Shown piece by piece: positions 42,932-55,779 of a stretch of 64,000 nt of DNA. The notes below the pieces were generated by a model, which saw nothing but the letters and a program-made list of their open reading frames with translations, did no database searches and had not been told where the DNA came from. The DNA is from Dipetalonema caudispina (Eukaryota > Nematoda > Chromadorea > Rhabditida > Onchocercidae), in contig JABVXV010000004.1 of NCBI GenBank assembly GCA_013365325.1, positions 806,001-870,000 of the forward strand, written 5' to 3'. Position 1 is the stretch's first letter, and every line of letters begins with the position of its first letter. The position numbers and the translations under genes are program-made.

Positions 42932-45900
42932 ATGCATGTTCAGCAGCAGTCTTCCAGAAAATTCCTTCTTATCATTGTTATCATTTGCATCATCATTCCT
43001 CTACAGAAGGCAGACTTATGGGCCGAAACAAAGCGAATGAGCAATTTACAACAGGTTTTAAAGTTTACGAACCTAAGCCAGCTGTCACTATTCCAAGGCC
43101 AGAAGGATGAATGGAAATGGAGCGCATTTCAGCCTTTTAGAATTGAAAAACTTTAAAGATTTTATTTAATTTATCGTTAAAAGTCTCCTCTTCATTTACA
43201 TTTTCCATATTACAGTGGCGTACTTTATGCGCTCGATATACAGTCGCGCTAGCTTACATGAAAGATTCAAATGCGCGTATCACAATTTTTGCCCCGGTTA
43301 ATGACGTCTTTACCTACAATTCGAATATCCGTGCTTTAAGTCAAAAAGAAGTCCTAGGTCATATAGGTTAGTTTAACAAAAGTAAGAATAAAATTTGTTT
43401 AAATTAATATTAATTGTTGTATTTTTCTACTTTGATTTTAAACTTATAGTTGTCTTGATGTATGGTATAACTGCAAAAAGACCAAAAACATTTTGTATCC
43501 ATTCATGATCCGGAAAACATTCCTGCCTAATCATGAAAATACTTTGTACTCATTCCTGACTGATTTCCAAACAATAATTTTTTTAGTGGATACGCAAGTT
43601 TATGAGCTTGTTGAAAATCGAAAATGGGATAAACAGACACTTATACGAAGTACAGTCAGTAGCGGATACATGTACATAACGCAGTTTGTAAATAATCCCG
43701 GGAATTATGTATGTCTTTTAATTCTAATTATTCATATATAGTTGTTATTTTTAATTCTAAATAAGCTTTATTAATTTTCATTCTTCCAATTTATTATCTA
43801 TTAATTATCGAATAAATAAATAAATAATAATCAACCACTTTCCGCTTGATTTATTAGTTTACTTACTAAATTGCACTCTTATTTATTTACTTTATACAAC
43901 TTCTCGTCTTCATTTTAGTCCTACTTTGCAAATAATGGAATGCTTTGTAATCATGCTACCAATGAATGGGCTATTATTAATGGTCAGCAATATCTGTTCA
44001 AAATTTGTACACCAATTGGACATCGACCATATCCTGGAACGACACTTTCGTTCATAAGAGATAAAGAAAAGATGTCATTCTTCGATCGACCCTATGATAA
44101 TCACGATCTCACGTAATACATTTGAATGAAAATTAATTGGTGCATGCAATACTTTAAAATATGACACTTCATTTTCTCCGTTTTTATTTCAGTGTATTGA
44201 GGGATGTGCTCGATCGTGTACCAGATGTTGCGCTGGCAATTTTCGGTAGTTCGGCGTGGAATGGCTTCCACACTTTCTTTTTGCCTACAAATCAAGCATT
44301 TTTGAAGGTCAATAGCAGCATTTTTTGAATAGAAAACCAAGCTATATTTGGTTATTTAACTGAATGAAGGCCTTCTATTTTTGAAATGAATTGAAAAATA
44401 ACAAAAAATATAAAAATGTGTAAAATTTAGGCAGTGAAGTCGCATTTTATCACTACACATATCTATTCGGCTTCCAATTTCTTGAAGCAATCTTGGTGAT
44501 AATGCTAGTAAGTAGCATCCATTTTCGATTCTACTGTTATTTTGAGAGTTCTTTTTTAGGTAATAGATCGCAATCGTGTAGACCGCGAAGTATTATTGGC
44601 TCATGTAACGGGTATAAATAAGGTACTCTTCACTTATCCATGGCTTTACGATCGGGGTATACATTACTATCCATCGATACGTTTCTCTGCTAATGTTATT
44701 GAGGATAATCATGATTTAAGATTATGTATGCGGAATATCACGGATCATCGAACAGGACGATGGGATCGTAAGTATCACAAAGTATTTCTTTTAATTTTAT
44801 AATTGAGGGATTTTAGTACGATTAGTCTTAGTAAATATAATTGCTGTTTTCGAAATTTGTCATTTATTTACATTTTTGAACATTCATTGCGTTTTCTAAC
44901 AAATGCTTGTCGATGACGATGACAATTAAGACATTTCACAAAAGATTATTTTCAGTATCAGTCATCTAACAAAGTGACTAAGTAACTTTCATCCAATAAA
45001 TTTTCATTTTAACTAATACTCAATTACATACTAATAGTTTACGCGGTCTCTGAAGTGCATGAACGATATGGACAATTTCGTCGTGGTGCAGTTTGGGCTA
45101 AAATTGTGGTACCAAATATTCCAGTTCAAAATGGCGTAGTTCATATTATTGATAATGTTCTTGGCATTGTTACCAATACCATCGATCAGGTTTAGCTTAC
45201 TTTTGTGTTACATTTCAGATGTCAAATGAACTGCTCCATAGTCTATAATTTAAGTTGAAGCTAAATCAAGTGAAGAAATAGATTCCAATGGGATATATGA
45301 TCAATTTGATTGACATCAAGTACCGCTTTAAGGAAATATGTAAAGTGTTTCAACATGTCGATGACTGAAAATAAGCACAATTCAAATCATGACCGGATTA
45401 ATAGAAGACACAGGTCTTTCTTGTAAAAAATTGGTGGTTGGAGGTCAAATATTTAAAAGAAAAAATTCCTTGAATGTACGGCATTTCCATTCCATTCATT
45501 TGTATTTCAAAAATTGAGAAGTAAATCTCAAAAACATTAAAAGAAAATAAGTCATGAAATTAAAAACAAAATTTTCTCTTTTAAAACGTTGGATCCGAAA
45601 TAGTTCATTGGGGTTTCAGATGCCGAAATTAGAGAAAGTTGATTAAAAAAAAAATGGTCTAGTTTTTTGATATGCCTGAATTAAATACTTGAAAACAGCT
45701 TCGAGTGCTTTTTATCGAAATATTATACTGATTATTTCAGTTGTAGTGGTTTTAATGATGAATGTATTTCGAAACATTTTCAAATTATGTGAAAACATTA
45801 GTATCTCATTGAAATGAAATTACTCGAAAGTTACGAATACTTTTCCTTACTTCTGCTGAATTTATTTTGCTACAGTCATGTCGAACTGTTGCTGCCTGTG

Positions 45901-47671
45901 TTTCCCTTCCGATGATCTAATCATCGACTGACTTATCAATGTGCAAACAAAAAATTCCCAAGTGTTAATTTAAAAATTTCATGCCTTTACTAATGAAAAT
46001 TAATACAGATTATTTGGATTGAAACAGTTCAATTACGCCAAAAAATCCCATATTTTCTGACTTTTTGCAACGGAAAATAATTTCCTTTTCAGCTCATTAT
46101 GGATAACAATCGTTGTACAACTTTAGTCCGTTATATAAGTATGATTGGACAAATAGTCCGCAATTATTTTTCTGCAACCGGTGGTATGGTAACATTTTTT
46201 GCGCCATACAATGAAGCATTCGAACGAATTCCAGAATATATCGAAAGAAGACTTTTGAGGGATCGAATCTGGCTTGAAAAGGTTTCATTTCAACTATCAT
46301 ATTTTACGTATTTTCCATTCCTTGAATATGAGTTACATCAAAAGAAGTTTATGCTACTGTTCTGAATCTTCATATTTTATAAAGCCAATTGAAATACCGA
46401 TGAAAATTTGTATTTGTAGGTCCTTAAACTTCATATAGTTCCCAACAAGGAGTTGACCAGTAATGAGATCACTAATGAAACAGTTGTAAATACAGTAGAC
46501 AATATCCACCAGCTATACTTCATGCGTGGTGAATGGCCCAGGAATAATATCAGTAAGTAATTTGTAAGTATCCAGTCTGCTAATAAGCATAATGTACAGA
46601 ATAGCTTTCACTGGAATCCATATATTCCAGCCTATTACGTTATTGGCGGTGGTGTACGAGCAGCAATTATGATGGATAATGTCGCAGCCCTGAATGGTAT
46701 CGTGCATTATATTGACCGTGTACTTGGGGTACCATACCAGACATTGTATGAAATTATGCGAAATGACTCCAGGCTTCAGTAAGTACCAATTATGATTAAT
46801 CATGTTTGTAAAGAAAAAGAAAAAAAACCCACCTATCTCTTCAGGACATCTTATTCAATGCTTCGAAACTTGCAATTGCGGTATTCCTTGGATCCATGGC
46901 AAGTTCTAACACCACAACAAAATTTCACATTTTTCGTGCCAACTAACGAAGCTTGGGATAAGGTATCCTTCTCTTTTTTATTAACCTTTGTTCTTGTTAT
47001 GTTTCCATACTTCTACTCTTCCTCATTTATCTACTTCCATTTCAATCATCTTTTGTAAACAAATTTGTTTCCATAGGTATCAACTTCACAAAAGTACAAA
47101 ATGACAGATGGTAAACATTGGTTAGCGCTACAGTACGTCTTTAAGCGACATATTATTCAAGGCCTAGCACTTATGTACACCGATCTGAGGGAGCGAACTT
47201 ACGTGATGATGAACGATGAAAAAGTGGTGATACGCCGAAGAGGACGTTGTTCGTTTAACTAACCACTTAATTACTTAGAAAAACAACAATTTGAATACCC
47301 TAAAGAAACCTTGTAGGGAAGCACTTCTATGTCAAATCTTAGGCTTAACAGAATGAGTCTTTATCATTATATTAATGTTTTGAATTAGGCTGTCAAAGAT
47401 AGTTCAAAAAACATTATCCTCTAGATGTTTTAAAATCATGCCATTGAGGTTTAGGAAATCATTTTTTGCAGTTTTCGAACTTTATTGGCCTCGAGGTAAT
47501 CGTGTTGCGCGTATAAATCCGGGCGGTGAAAAAGCTGGTATCAATGGTTTTATGCATACGATCGATAACGTACTGATCTATGAGCGCGATTTAGAAGCTC
47601 AGGCTTGTTCCACGCTAAATTTAGCACATTTTTTGCTAACCTTACTTTTAATGTACATTGTATTCCTTTGA
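42932..47671 (+). CDS. GPI-anchored protein with four FAS1 (fasciclin/TGFBI-like) domains
   Basis: Probable cell-surface or matrix adhesion protein. Exons: 42932-43054, 43216-43366, 43587-43708, 43919-44112, 44193-44307, 44560-44767, 45038-45189, 46093-46281, 46420-46552, 46631-46778, 46845-46962, 47077-47248, 47472-47671. All phases agree, giving about 674 residues. The N-terminus has a strong signal peptide (IIVIICIII core). Four FAS1 repeats are seen from their H1/H2 motifs: ARITIFAPVNDVF, HTFFLPTNQAF with VVHIIDNVLG, VTFFAPYNEAF with GIVHYIDRVLG, and FTFFVPTNEAW with GFMHTIDNVL. Each repeat spans about three exons. The last 20 or so residues are hydrophobic (FLLTLLLMYIVFL) after a small-residue stretch (ACSTLN), typical of a GPI-attachment signal. 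The exact donor of exon 12 is ambiguous (47245 or 47248, a one-residue difference). Divergent from gene 4; gene 6 follows 1 kb downstream on the same strand. Confidence 0.93.
45190..46092 (+). other. Intron 7 of gene 5 (0.9 kb)
   Basis: GTTTAG donor and TTTTCAG acceptor. No nested coding sequence seen. It separates the second and third FAS1 repeats. Confidence 0.8.
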
Positions 47672-48673
47672 TGACAGTTATACTATGAAGGGATATGATG
47701 AAGTTGCTCAACTACCGAAGCATAATGGAAGTTCCAATCTGCATCCTGTCGTTGTTATGATAATACTCTCTAGACATGTTTGAAGTTCTCGAACTACTCC
47801 GATACTGTCACTTCTATTCGTCTTATCAGGAGTTGTCAAGTTGAATGTTTGGAATCCCACAAAAATGAGATCATTTTCAATTTGTTGTAATGATTTTGAC
47901 TCCATCATTCTTTACATTTTTGTTGTACAAATGCGAAGAGGATAGCATTCTGGCGATCTATTTCGATTTCAATTATGATTATAAAGTGGTTAGAGTAGTT
48001 AAATGTATGAAAAATCGATTCAAAAAATCAATTTCGTAGCGAGTCTCGAATATTTTTTAAATTCGATTTGTTTGAAAAATATCTTGATTCCATTTAATGG
48101 ACTTTTTTTCCCTCGTGAATTATCAAATCTCATGAGAAATAAAACGTAAATTACTGAACTGATGTCGGTTTGTGATCAAGAATGTATCGTATTTTTTGTG
48201 GTATTTATTTCATCCTGCATAATCTAGCACTTAAACGATTCCAACACTGAAAAAAGACTTAATTTTTGATCATTTGATAACACTCATTTGTTAATCATTT
48301 GATAACCTATAAGGAGGGGTCGTTCGAAAATCACTTCATATTTAAATATATGTCTAAGTGCCAAGCCGAAGGACAAGTTTATGCTGATCTCTTGGTTTAA
48401 AACTTGTTCTTGAAAAGAGATTTCCAACCCAAAAACGTATTTCTCTTGCAGGAATTTTTCCTACCTGTCAAATATTTCAATGATTCGTCCATCACTTCAT
48501 TGTCGATTTGATCCGTATAATAATGGAGCAGAAGAAAAGAAAGGGAATGAAAATTTCCTTTCTTTTCTTCCTCTCATATCCGTATCTCATCATCCTTCCT
48601 CTTCTTTTTTTATCAACGGACAAGTTTTGCTTTCATTTTGTATGATTCGATATCAGTTCACATCACAGTCAAA
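47672..48673. other. Intergenic region between genes 5 and 6
   Basis: Contains the 3' UTR of the FAS1 gene (AATAAA near 48139) and the upstream region of the astacin gene. ACATCACAG ends five bases before the astacin ATG, a weak trans-splice acceptor candidate. No further gene recognised. Confidence 0.6.
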
Positions 48674-51600
48674 ATGGCTGTCGTCACAATTTTCTCCGGA
48701 AATTTTCACTTTATATTACAAATTACAGTAATTTTCATAACAAATCATGACGTCACCAAGGCTGAAGATATTAAACAGGTAAGCTTTTGACTATTTTATT
48801 ATTGTGACATTATTGTAGTAAGTTTGAAACTTTACTTTCAAGAAGAGATTAAATGAATTTATGGAAATACTGCAGGAAAATTTCTTCTTAATCACTCTTA
48901 CCATCGATATGTTCATCACTCTTTTCCCTTTCTTTCGCACTCGAACAGTTAATTAGAATTCATTTTTATCCCGAATATTTAAATATCTTTTTCGGATTTA
49001 TCTATATTTTGCTGCTGTATGCATATGAAATTTCTCTCTTGGAAGAGAATTATCAATCCATTAAAATATCCAATTTTAAACTATTATTTCTTTGCATAGT
49101 CCCAGGTTATAACCTTTTTTAGGGATCTTAGATAATGTACTAATTATCTTGATAGTTTAGTTCTGCACAATTGATTTCCTCTTTATGGATAGCTTTTTTA
49201 CAATTCTTTTTTTTTTTGGACTTTTTCGATGATAGATTGATAGGATTGGTTGAAACAAAGAGCCTTTTGTTTAATAATGTGAAAAAAAGAAGTTCGACTG
49301 CTATAAGTGTTAGAATTGAAGCTAAAAATTGAGCATATTATTGGAAAATCAAAAATTTTAATTATTTTGTGCTGAAGCTTTTCAACAGAAGTATTGCATA
49401 GCTCGGATTTTACGTTTAATTTTTTTGGTGACGTCTCTGCTTTATGTCTTTACAAATTTTACCCAGATTTTTCTAGATTTTAGTACAAGCTAAAATGCAT
49501 TTATGAAATGCTTAAGATTTAGAAAAACGCCATTACTGAAAATATATAGCGACTAGAGTTTGTTCTATCTTTTTTTTTTTCCTTTTTATCAAATAATTTG
49601 AAAAATTCAAGAAATGTTCTAGGAACTACGAAAACATTTTGCTTATGATGACAAGCATATTAATGTAGTAAGCTCATTGTTGTTGCAAATGAAAGAAATT
49701 GCACACAGCCAAGCCTATGGGAATCGTATATTCAGTCGAGATGTAAGTTTGATTGTATAAAATATTTTAGTATCGTTGCAATCAAGAATTAATAATGAAC
49801 TTGAACAATTTTGTCTTAACAACATATGAGAATATATTTCAGATGGATTCTAATCATAGATATTTGACATTTCGTTTCTCATAAATGATCAACTTAGTTT
49901 CATTGCAGAGCGCTGTTGATAGCAAGAAGGATGTTTCAATTAGTACAGAACAACCAAAAACAATCAGTAAATTGACACCTTACCTATTTGAAGGTTAGTA
50001 TTTTGATAGGAAAATTCGTTTGAATAAATTTTACAGTCTTTACGACTATTTAAATACAATGCGTTGGGATAAATTTTCGACATACTACTTGCAGGCGATA
50101 TATTCCTTTCAACAAAGCAAGCAATGACCATATTGGACTCGATGGTCAGCAAAAATAGTACAAATAAGAAAGGCAAGCAACGAATGGCTCATGATGCTCC
50201 ATTGTATTTGTTCAGAGGGGCTTCTCAAAAAGAAAAACGTTTCAGTACTGATCCTGAGGCTAAATGGGTTCAATTTCCCATAAAGTATCGATTTGACGAA
50301 TCGCTTGGTTAGTTGATGATTTTGATTTTGTTAGATTTCATACAGAAGAGAGAGTTAATTTTTTTTCTCTTAGTAATATATTATTTATATTAGATTACCA
50401 TTTGAGATATTCTACAAATCAGTCAAATTCTGAAAGCTCTGGGAATATGGCAAAGCAATACATGTATTACATTTGAGAATGATCAAGAAGCTGGCGGTGA
50501 TTATCTCGAATTTTTTGAAGGTGATGGGTAAGTCTGCATGTATTTGCAACGAATTAGGCGGCACTCTTTATTTTCAATTACTGCAAAAGAGACCTAGTTA
50601 TTGATTCATAAATACAGGTGAAATTTTTGCAATATTCTTAAGCGTGTAAGATTTTTACAGATGTTATTCGATGATCGGTCGTTTTGGAGGTAGACAAGGA
50701 GTATCCATTGGTAAAGGATGTGAAAGGGTAAAATTTCATTTGTGACACTTTACGATCTTCAGTAAATGTACCGATTCACCACAATAATGCATTGATGAAA
50801 TATTCCTCAAAGGATTTTTAGAGATACGTTTGCTGATTAAAAGAATAAACCTATTCTCATGAAGTCTAAATATTCCTTGAAATTTATTGCATTTTAGATA
50901 GGCACTATAATACATGAGCTTGGTCATACACTAGGCTTATGGCACGAGCAATCCAGGCCTGATGCGGAAAAATATATCATGGTCGTAAAGGATTATATAA
51001 TACCATCATATATTAGTGAATTTTTGAAACGGAGCGAAAATGAAATCACAACTTTTGACGTGCCGTACGATCTTGGTTCTATTATGCATTATGGTTCCAC
51101 AGCATTCAGCGTAGATCAGAAAAGCAAGACACTTTTGACGAGGTACCTCATTAATTGCTAATGCCTACATATTTTCCTAGAATTGTTTGCAGTGAGGCTG
51201 ATTGTAGGGATCCTTTTTATCAGATGACGATCGGTCAACGAGATTCACTATCCTTTTACGATATCAAATTGATCAATGAGGCCTACTGCAAAGGTAATTT
51301 CGACTTATGCTTTGCTTTGAAATTCCGATCAAAATTTAAATTATACACAAATCCCTCTGAACGATTCAGATTTGAATTCAAAGATTCAAAGTAATTTAAC
51401 TATTTCATTTATGCAGGCTACTGTAAAGAAAAAGATGAATGCAGAAATGGTGGTTACCTGAATCCCAGTAATTGCAAAACTTGCTTTTGTCCGAGTGGTT
51501 TTGGAGGTTCAAAGTGCGAAACGCATGATGCCAGCGAATGTAAATTTAATCTTTCCTTACATTTCAAATAAAATGCCATTTTTTCATCAAGTAAAATATA

Positions 51601-54038
51601 AATGGTAATAAACTATGTTCAAGTATAGAGTTATCAATTGACTCTCTCTTCAAAGTCTTACTTATTTCTTTTATCTCTGTAGACTTAGACTTTTCTGAAG
51701 ACAAAGTATTTCTTCCCATCGTCAGTTAATAGAATAATAAAATTAATTTTACGCTTCGCCTTGCTTACATCACCAAAATACTTTAGCAGAATGCTTCAGC
51801 GAATAGCAAATGTGGTGGAACGTTGAAAGCTGACATTGATTGGCAGCACATTGAATCACCAGGATATCCCGATGGATATCCGACGAATATCACGTGCAAC
51901 TGGCTTATCAAAACCGATAAAGGTTGATGAACTTTCCCGACCTCAAGAATGGAAAGGAAATATGAAAAGATTCCAAATTTATATTTGTACTTTTCTGATC
52001 TTTGCAACTGACACTTCCTTCATTTTATCATCATCTTCAGAAGAAAGAATTGAAATTAGTTTCGAAGATGACTTTGGCATATTTTGCTCCACTACTTGTG
52101 TTGATTATATTGAACTGAAAATTGGCAATGATATGGCTAATACTGGTTACAGGTATTTTGGATTCATCTTTTCTATTGTTATGAAATTTCTGGGCTTTCA
52201 AAATCAGCAGTAGTAGTCATTTTCGACTTTTTTTGGACCGAATGGATTTTGTACACTTGCGGATATATGGATCTTTAGCTTCGTTTTACGTACATCATCC
52301 CAAAATTTAAATATAATAACTTACGAATATGTACAAAATTTCTAAGCTTAATTTTGCTAATCCGTCACGATTCCTATAAAAGAAAGATATAAACATATAT
52401 GTATTATTTAGTGCATTACATGTTATATATATCATCATACCGACATATCTATATATTTACTTCTTTAGATATTACGTATCAGTGATATTTTTAACCCTTT
52501 AAAGAAATGGTACCAAATATGATCATGAGAAGTTCAAGTAATACGAATATAAAAGAGGGATGTGAAGTGCTGCAATCAAAGAATCATTAGCTTAAAGTAT
52601 AAATATCACTGCTGATCAGTATTAAACGTATTGATACTAAAAGTTCAATATACAACAAGAAGTATCTTCTATTCTCAATGCTAATTCCGTCTGAGATATA
52701 TTATGATTTTATGAAAGGATGACTTCTTCTGATCCGTAAACAAACATAGCAGAGAAACATAAGTATGAATAAATGAAGAGTAGGTAAGAAAGTAAATAAA
52801 AAGAGGTGATGAAATTTCAGGATCTGCTGCTATGATAAACCAGAGGATTCATTAATCTCGGCAAAATATCAAGCTGTCATCATATTCCGGGCAACAACAG
52901 GAGAAGATACCGGTTTCAAGCTGAAATTTCGAAAAAGTTTGTGTTGTACATATTTTTAAAATCAGATTTAACGAAGATATCCGAAATCTAGCATCATATT
53001 CTCATATTTTAGCCAGGAAATCAGCCCGAACGACTCATGCATTATTCAAAACAACAACTGCAGGTACGATAGCTTAATAGATTCAGTTATTTGGTTGAAT
53101 TATCGCAGCTTAAGTTCAAATGTCGCTGCACAGCGTCACCACAAATACTTGTCATTGAAAGATCACATGTATTTCACTAAAATCGATGATATCATAATAA
53201 TCGCTTGATTTTTGAATTTTTCCAGTTTCCAAAATTTATCATGTGGAATTGTTCAAAACTGAGGAAATTCACTGCTTTCTAAGAAAATTTATTACGACTA
53301 AAAGAAAGAGAGATAAGTTTAGCACCTCGTACAACGATAGCTGGTAACGATATCTGGTCCGATTGGGGAGAATGGTCACAATGCTCTCGATCATGTGGTG
53401 CTTGCGGTATACAATCCAGGATACGGACATGCAAAACTGCTCAATGCAGGTCCATTTTTGTTATTCAACATTACCATGTATATTTATATATCAATGGTAT
53501 TTCAATTACGGAAGAAAATTAATTTCAGCGGTAAAAGTCAAGAATTCTCAACATGTAACTTACAAGCATGTCCAGTAGATGCCAGATGTGCTAAGGTTAA
53601 ATTCAAGAATCGGTTATGTGCTGATGGTAGCACGTGTGGCAAGTATACTTTTTTATCCATTAATGATAGCAATGGTGATAAAAACAGGATAAAACCATCC
53701 ATGATTAAGACATAAAATTATAGTTGATGATGATAACGAATCAATCCTTACCTTATACCAAACATTCCATTACAATGATTTCACTGGATTTCAATTTAAA
53801 TAATTTAATTACTACATCTAGTAAGCTAATATTTAAAACAGTTTATTCTACTTCCTTCTAAGCTCTCCCATTTATAGTTATTTCTAACAACTTGCTTCTC
53901 TCCTAACTTTCCTAAAATTTAATTTTCAGACCTGGAGATTTGTTATCGAGTTGCAGCCGACCAAGTTGTTGTCCGCCATTTCAGAATGTCGACGGTAAAT
54001 GTCAAAGCGACCAACCTCTTTTAATTTCATTTGCATAA
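48674..54038 (+). CDS. Secreted astacin zinc metalloprotease with EGF, CUB and TSP1 domains (NAS subgroup V)
   Basis: Extracellular endopeptidase; nematode relatives (DPY-31/NAS-35, NAS-36, NAS-37) act in cuticle collagen processing and moulting. Exons: 48674-48778, 49623-49742, 49909-49993, 50095-50307, 50407-50527, 50661-50727, 50898-51142, 51193-51293, 51417-51539, 51800-51922, 52041-52152, 52821-52936, 53013-53063, 53323-53449, 53529-53642, 53930-54038. Total 643 residues, all phases consistent. Signal peptide 1-30; prodomain with the FEGD aspartate switch (D105) and a basic KEKR site before the catalytic domain. Zinc motif HELGHTLGLWHEQSRPD (H243, E244, H247, H253) and Met-turn SIMHYG (M300, Y302) are intact, so an active enzyme is expected. 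EGF-like module about 353-392, CUB about 396-510, TSP1 from about 537 (WSDWGEWSQC, W539/W542/W545), then a Cys-rich end. Which NAS member it is cannot be settled by eye. Confidence 0.94.
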
Positions 54039-55779
54039 ATCCCCTAGCCTACCTATGTGTATATCTTAATCGATTTGCTTGTCCTTCTGAAAAACTAACT
54101 TAACTTGAAGTTTTTAAACTGTAATTCCATAAACTCAAAAAACTGACTGCCTATACTTTTATCAAAATTTCCATTCGGAGCAAGATTATTTCCAGCCTCC
54201 TTAAAATCTTTTTCTCAAGAATATAATGGAATTTGAGGAACCTCTTTACTAGCACTATTTTTGTTCGCTTATTGCTTCCCCGTCTTCCAAAATAAATTAT
54301 AAATTTCGAAACCTACACCAAATCCAATTCTGTTCTCGTTCATGACAATCACCATGTTACTTTAACCGAACGGTGTTTGAGGGAAGTAAAAAAGGAACAT
54401 AAATTATTATATCATGACTCGCATTCCAAAAGATAACACATTGATATGAATTCTAATTTTCTAATGATAACTTACTGATAATATCCGATCTATCACTTTC
54501 GAAGGGGAAAAACTTTCCAATACCTTGAACATGAACCACACGTAGAATTTAGGTTATAGCTTAACCATTATTTATGGGATTGCAGTAATTAATCCCATCC
54601 CTTACGAATGGCTGACTTGAGTGGCAGCTTGTTTTCGATACTTTGAGCACGATAATTTCAAGTCTTCGGAAATTAAAAATACGTTAAACAGCAAAAAGAC
54701 GTGTAAAAAGAATAAGATTCTCTATTTCAAAGACATAGAAAAACTTGAATAAATAAGATTTTGTCTCTCTTTATCGAACATTTTAAATTTTACAAAATGA
54801 TGACAAATTAATGATATAAGCAGCAAAAGAAAGATATCTGGGGAAAGAAATAGGAGGGTATAATGATTCATAAATTTTATATACTACGAAGCAAAATGCA
54901 ACAGTGATAAAAGCGTATAAATTTTCAACGACTTTTGGAAACAAGGAAATGATGATGCTGGTCAAAGATGACAAGTACGATCATAACATACTAAAACAAT
55001 TTCAAGGATGAATGAGTATTTTAATTTTTATTCAGATCCTACTTAACATAGTCAGATAGTTGACGCGATTCTCTTTATTTTTCACTAACAGCTTAAGATA
55101 TAGTAAAAAGTTTTACGCATCTACTTCTGACTGACAACAATTCAAAATTTTTCTAGAAGAAACAACGTCGCGTCCTTGAAAAGGTAATATGCTTTCGAAG
55201 CAACAGGAAAGCAACATAAATTATTTGACAGGTATGAAAACCGTCTGAAAGTCACAAACATAAGCTATGTCAAGTCAAAAAGCACATATCAATCACGTTC
55301 TTTTTTCAAAAAACGGCCATATTCTTGATTCTTGATACTTCGTACCAAATAAATTAATTCCTACCGCATTTGAAACCCAGTGAAACAGCTTTTGGGATTT
55401 CATAAAATCAAATTGTAACTATTAAAATAAAACCTAGAACATTTCCAGCCAATTTTCTCAGCATTAGACGTCTTTTTCCCATTACACTTTGGGTTTTTAA
55501 TGCCATTCGAACGATATCTTCAAACAAAGAAAGTTCAGATTTAGAAAGAAACTCAAGAAAATTCTAAAATTTCTGTTTTACAGATCTTCAAAAAAGTCGC
55601 ATTTCTGAAATCACTTTCATGATTTCCGTAACGTTAAGTCTACTTATGCAAAGTAGCGTAGCAAATAATAAAATAATGAATATTTGTAGGTGTCAATGAA
55701 TGATATACGAGATTCTGATTGATGAAGTGAAAAAGAATCGCACTGTTTCAGATGAGATTCTTTACTTGGGCTAGAGCAA
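54039..55779. other. Convergent intergenic region between genes 6 and 7
   Basis: AT-rich 3' flanks of two converging genes. AATAAA near 54290 is a candidate poly(A) signal for the astacin gene. Nothing coding is recognised. Confidence 0.6.

Noticed and set aside
50407..50480. Frame of the astacin exon starting at the upstream TATTAG acceptor (DYHLRYSTN)
   Set aside because: It hits a stop. Using the TTTGAG acceptor at 50406 restores the astacin sequence ILKALGIWQSNTCITF and the phase.
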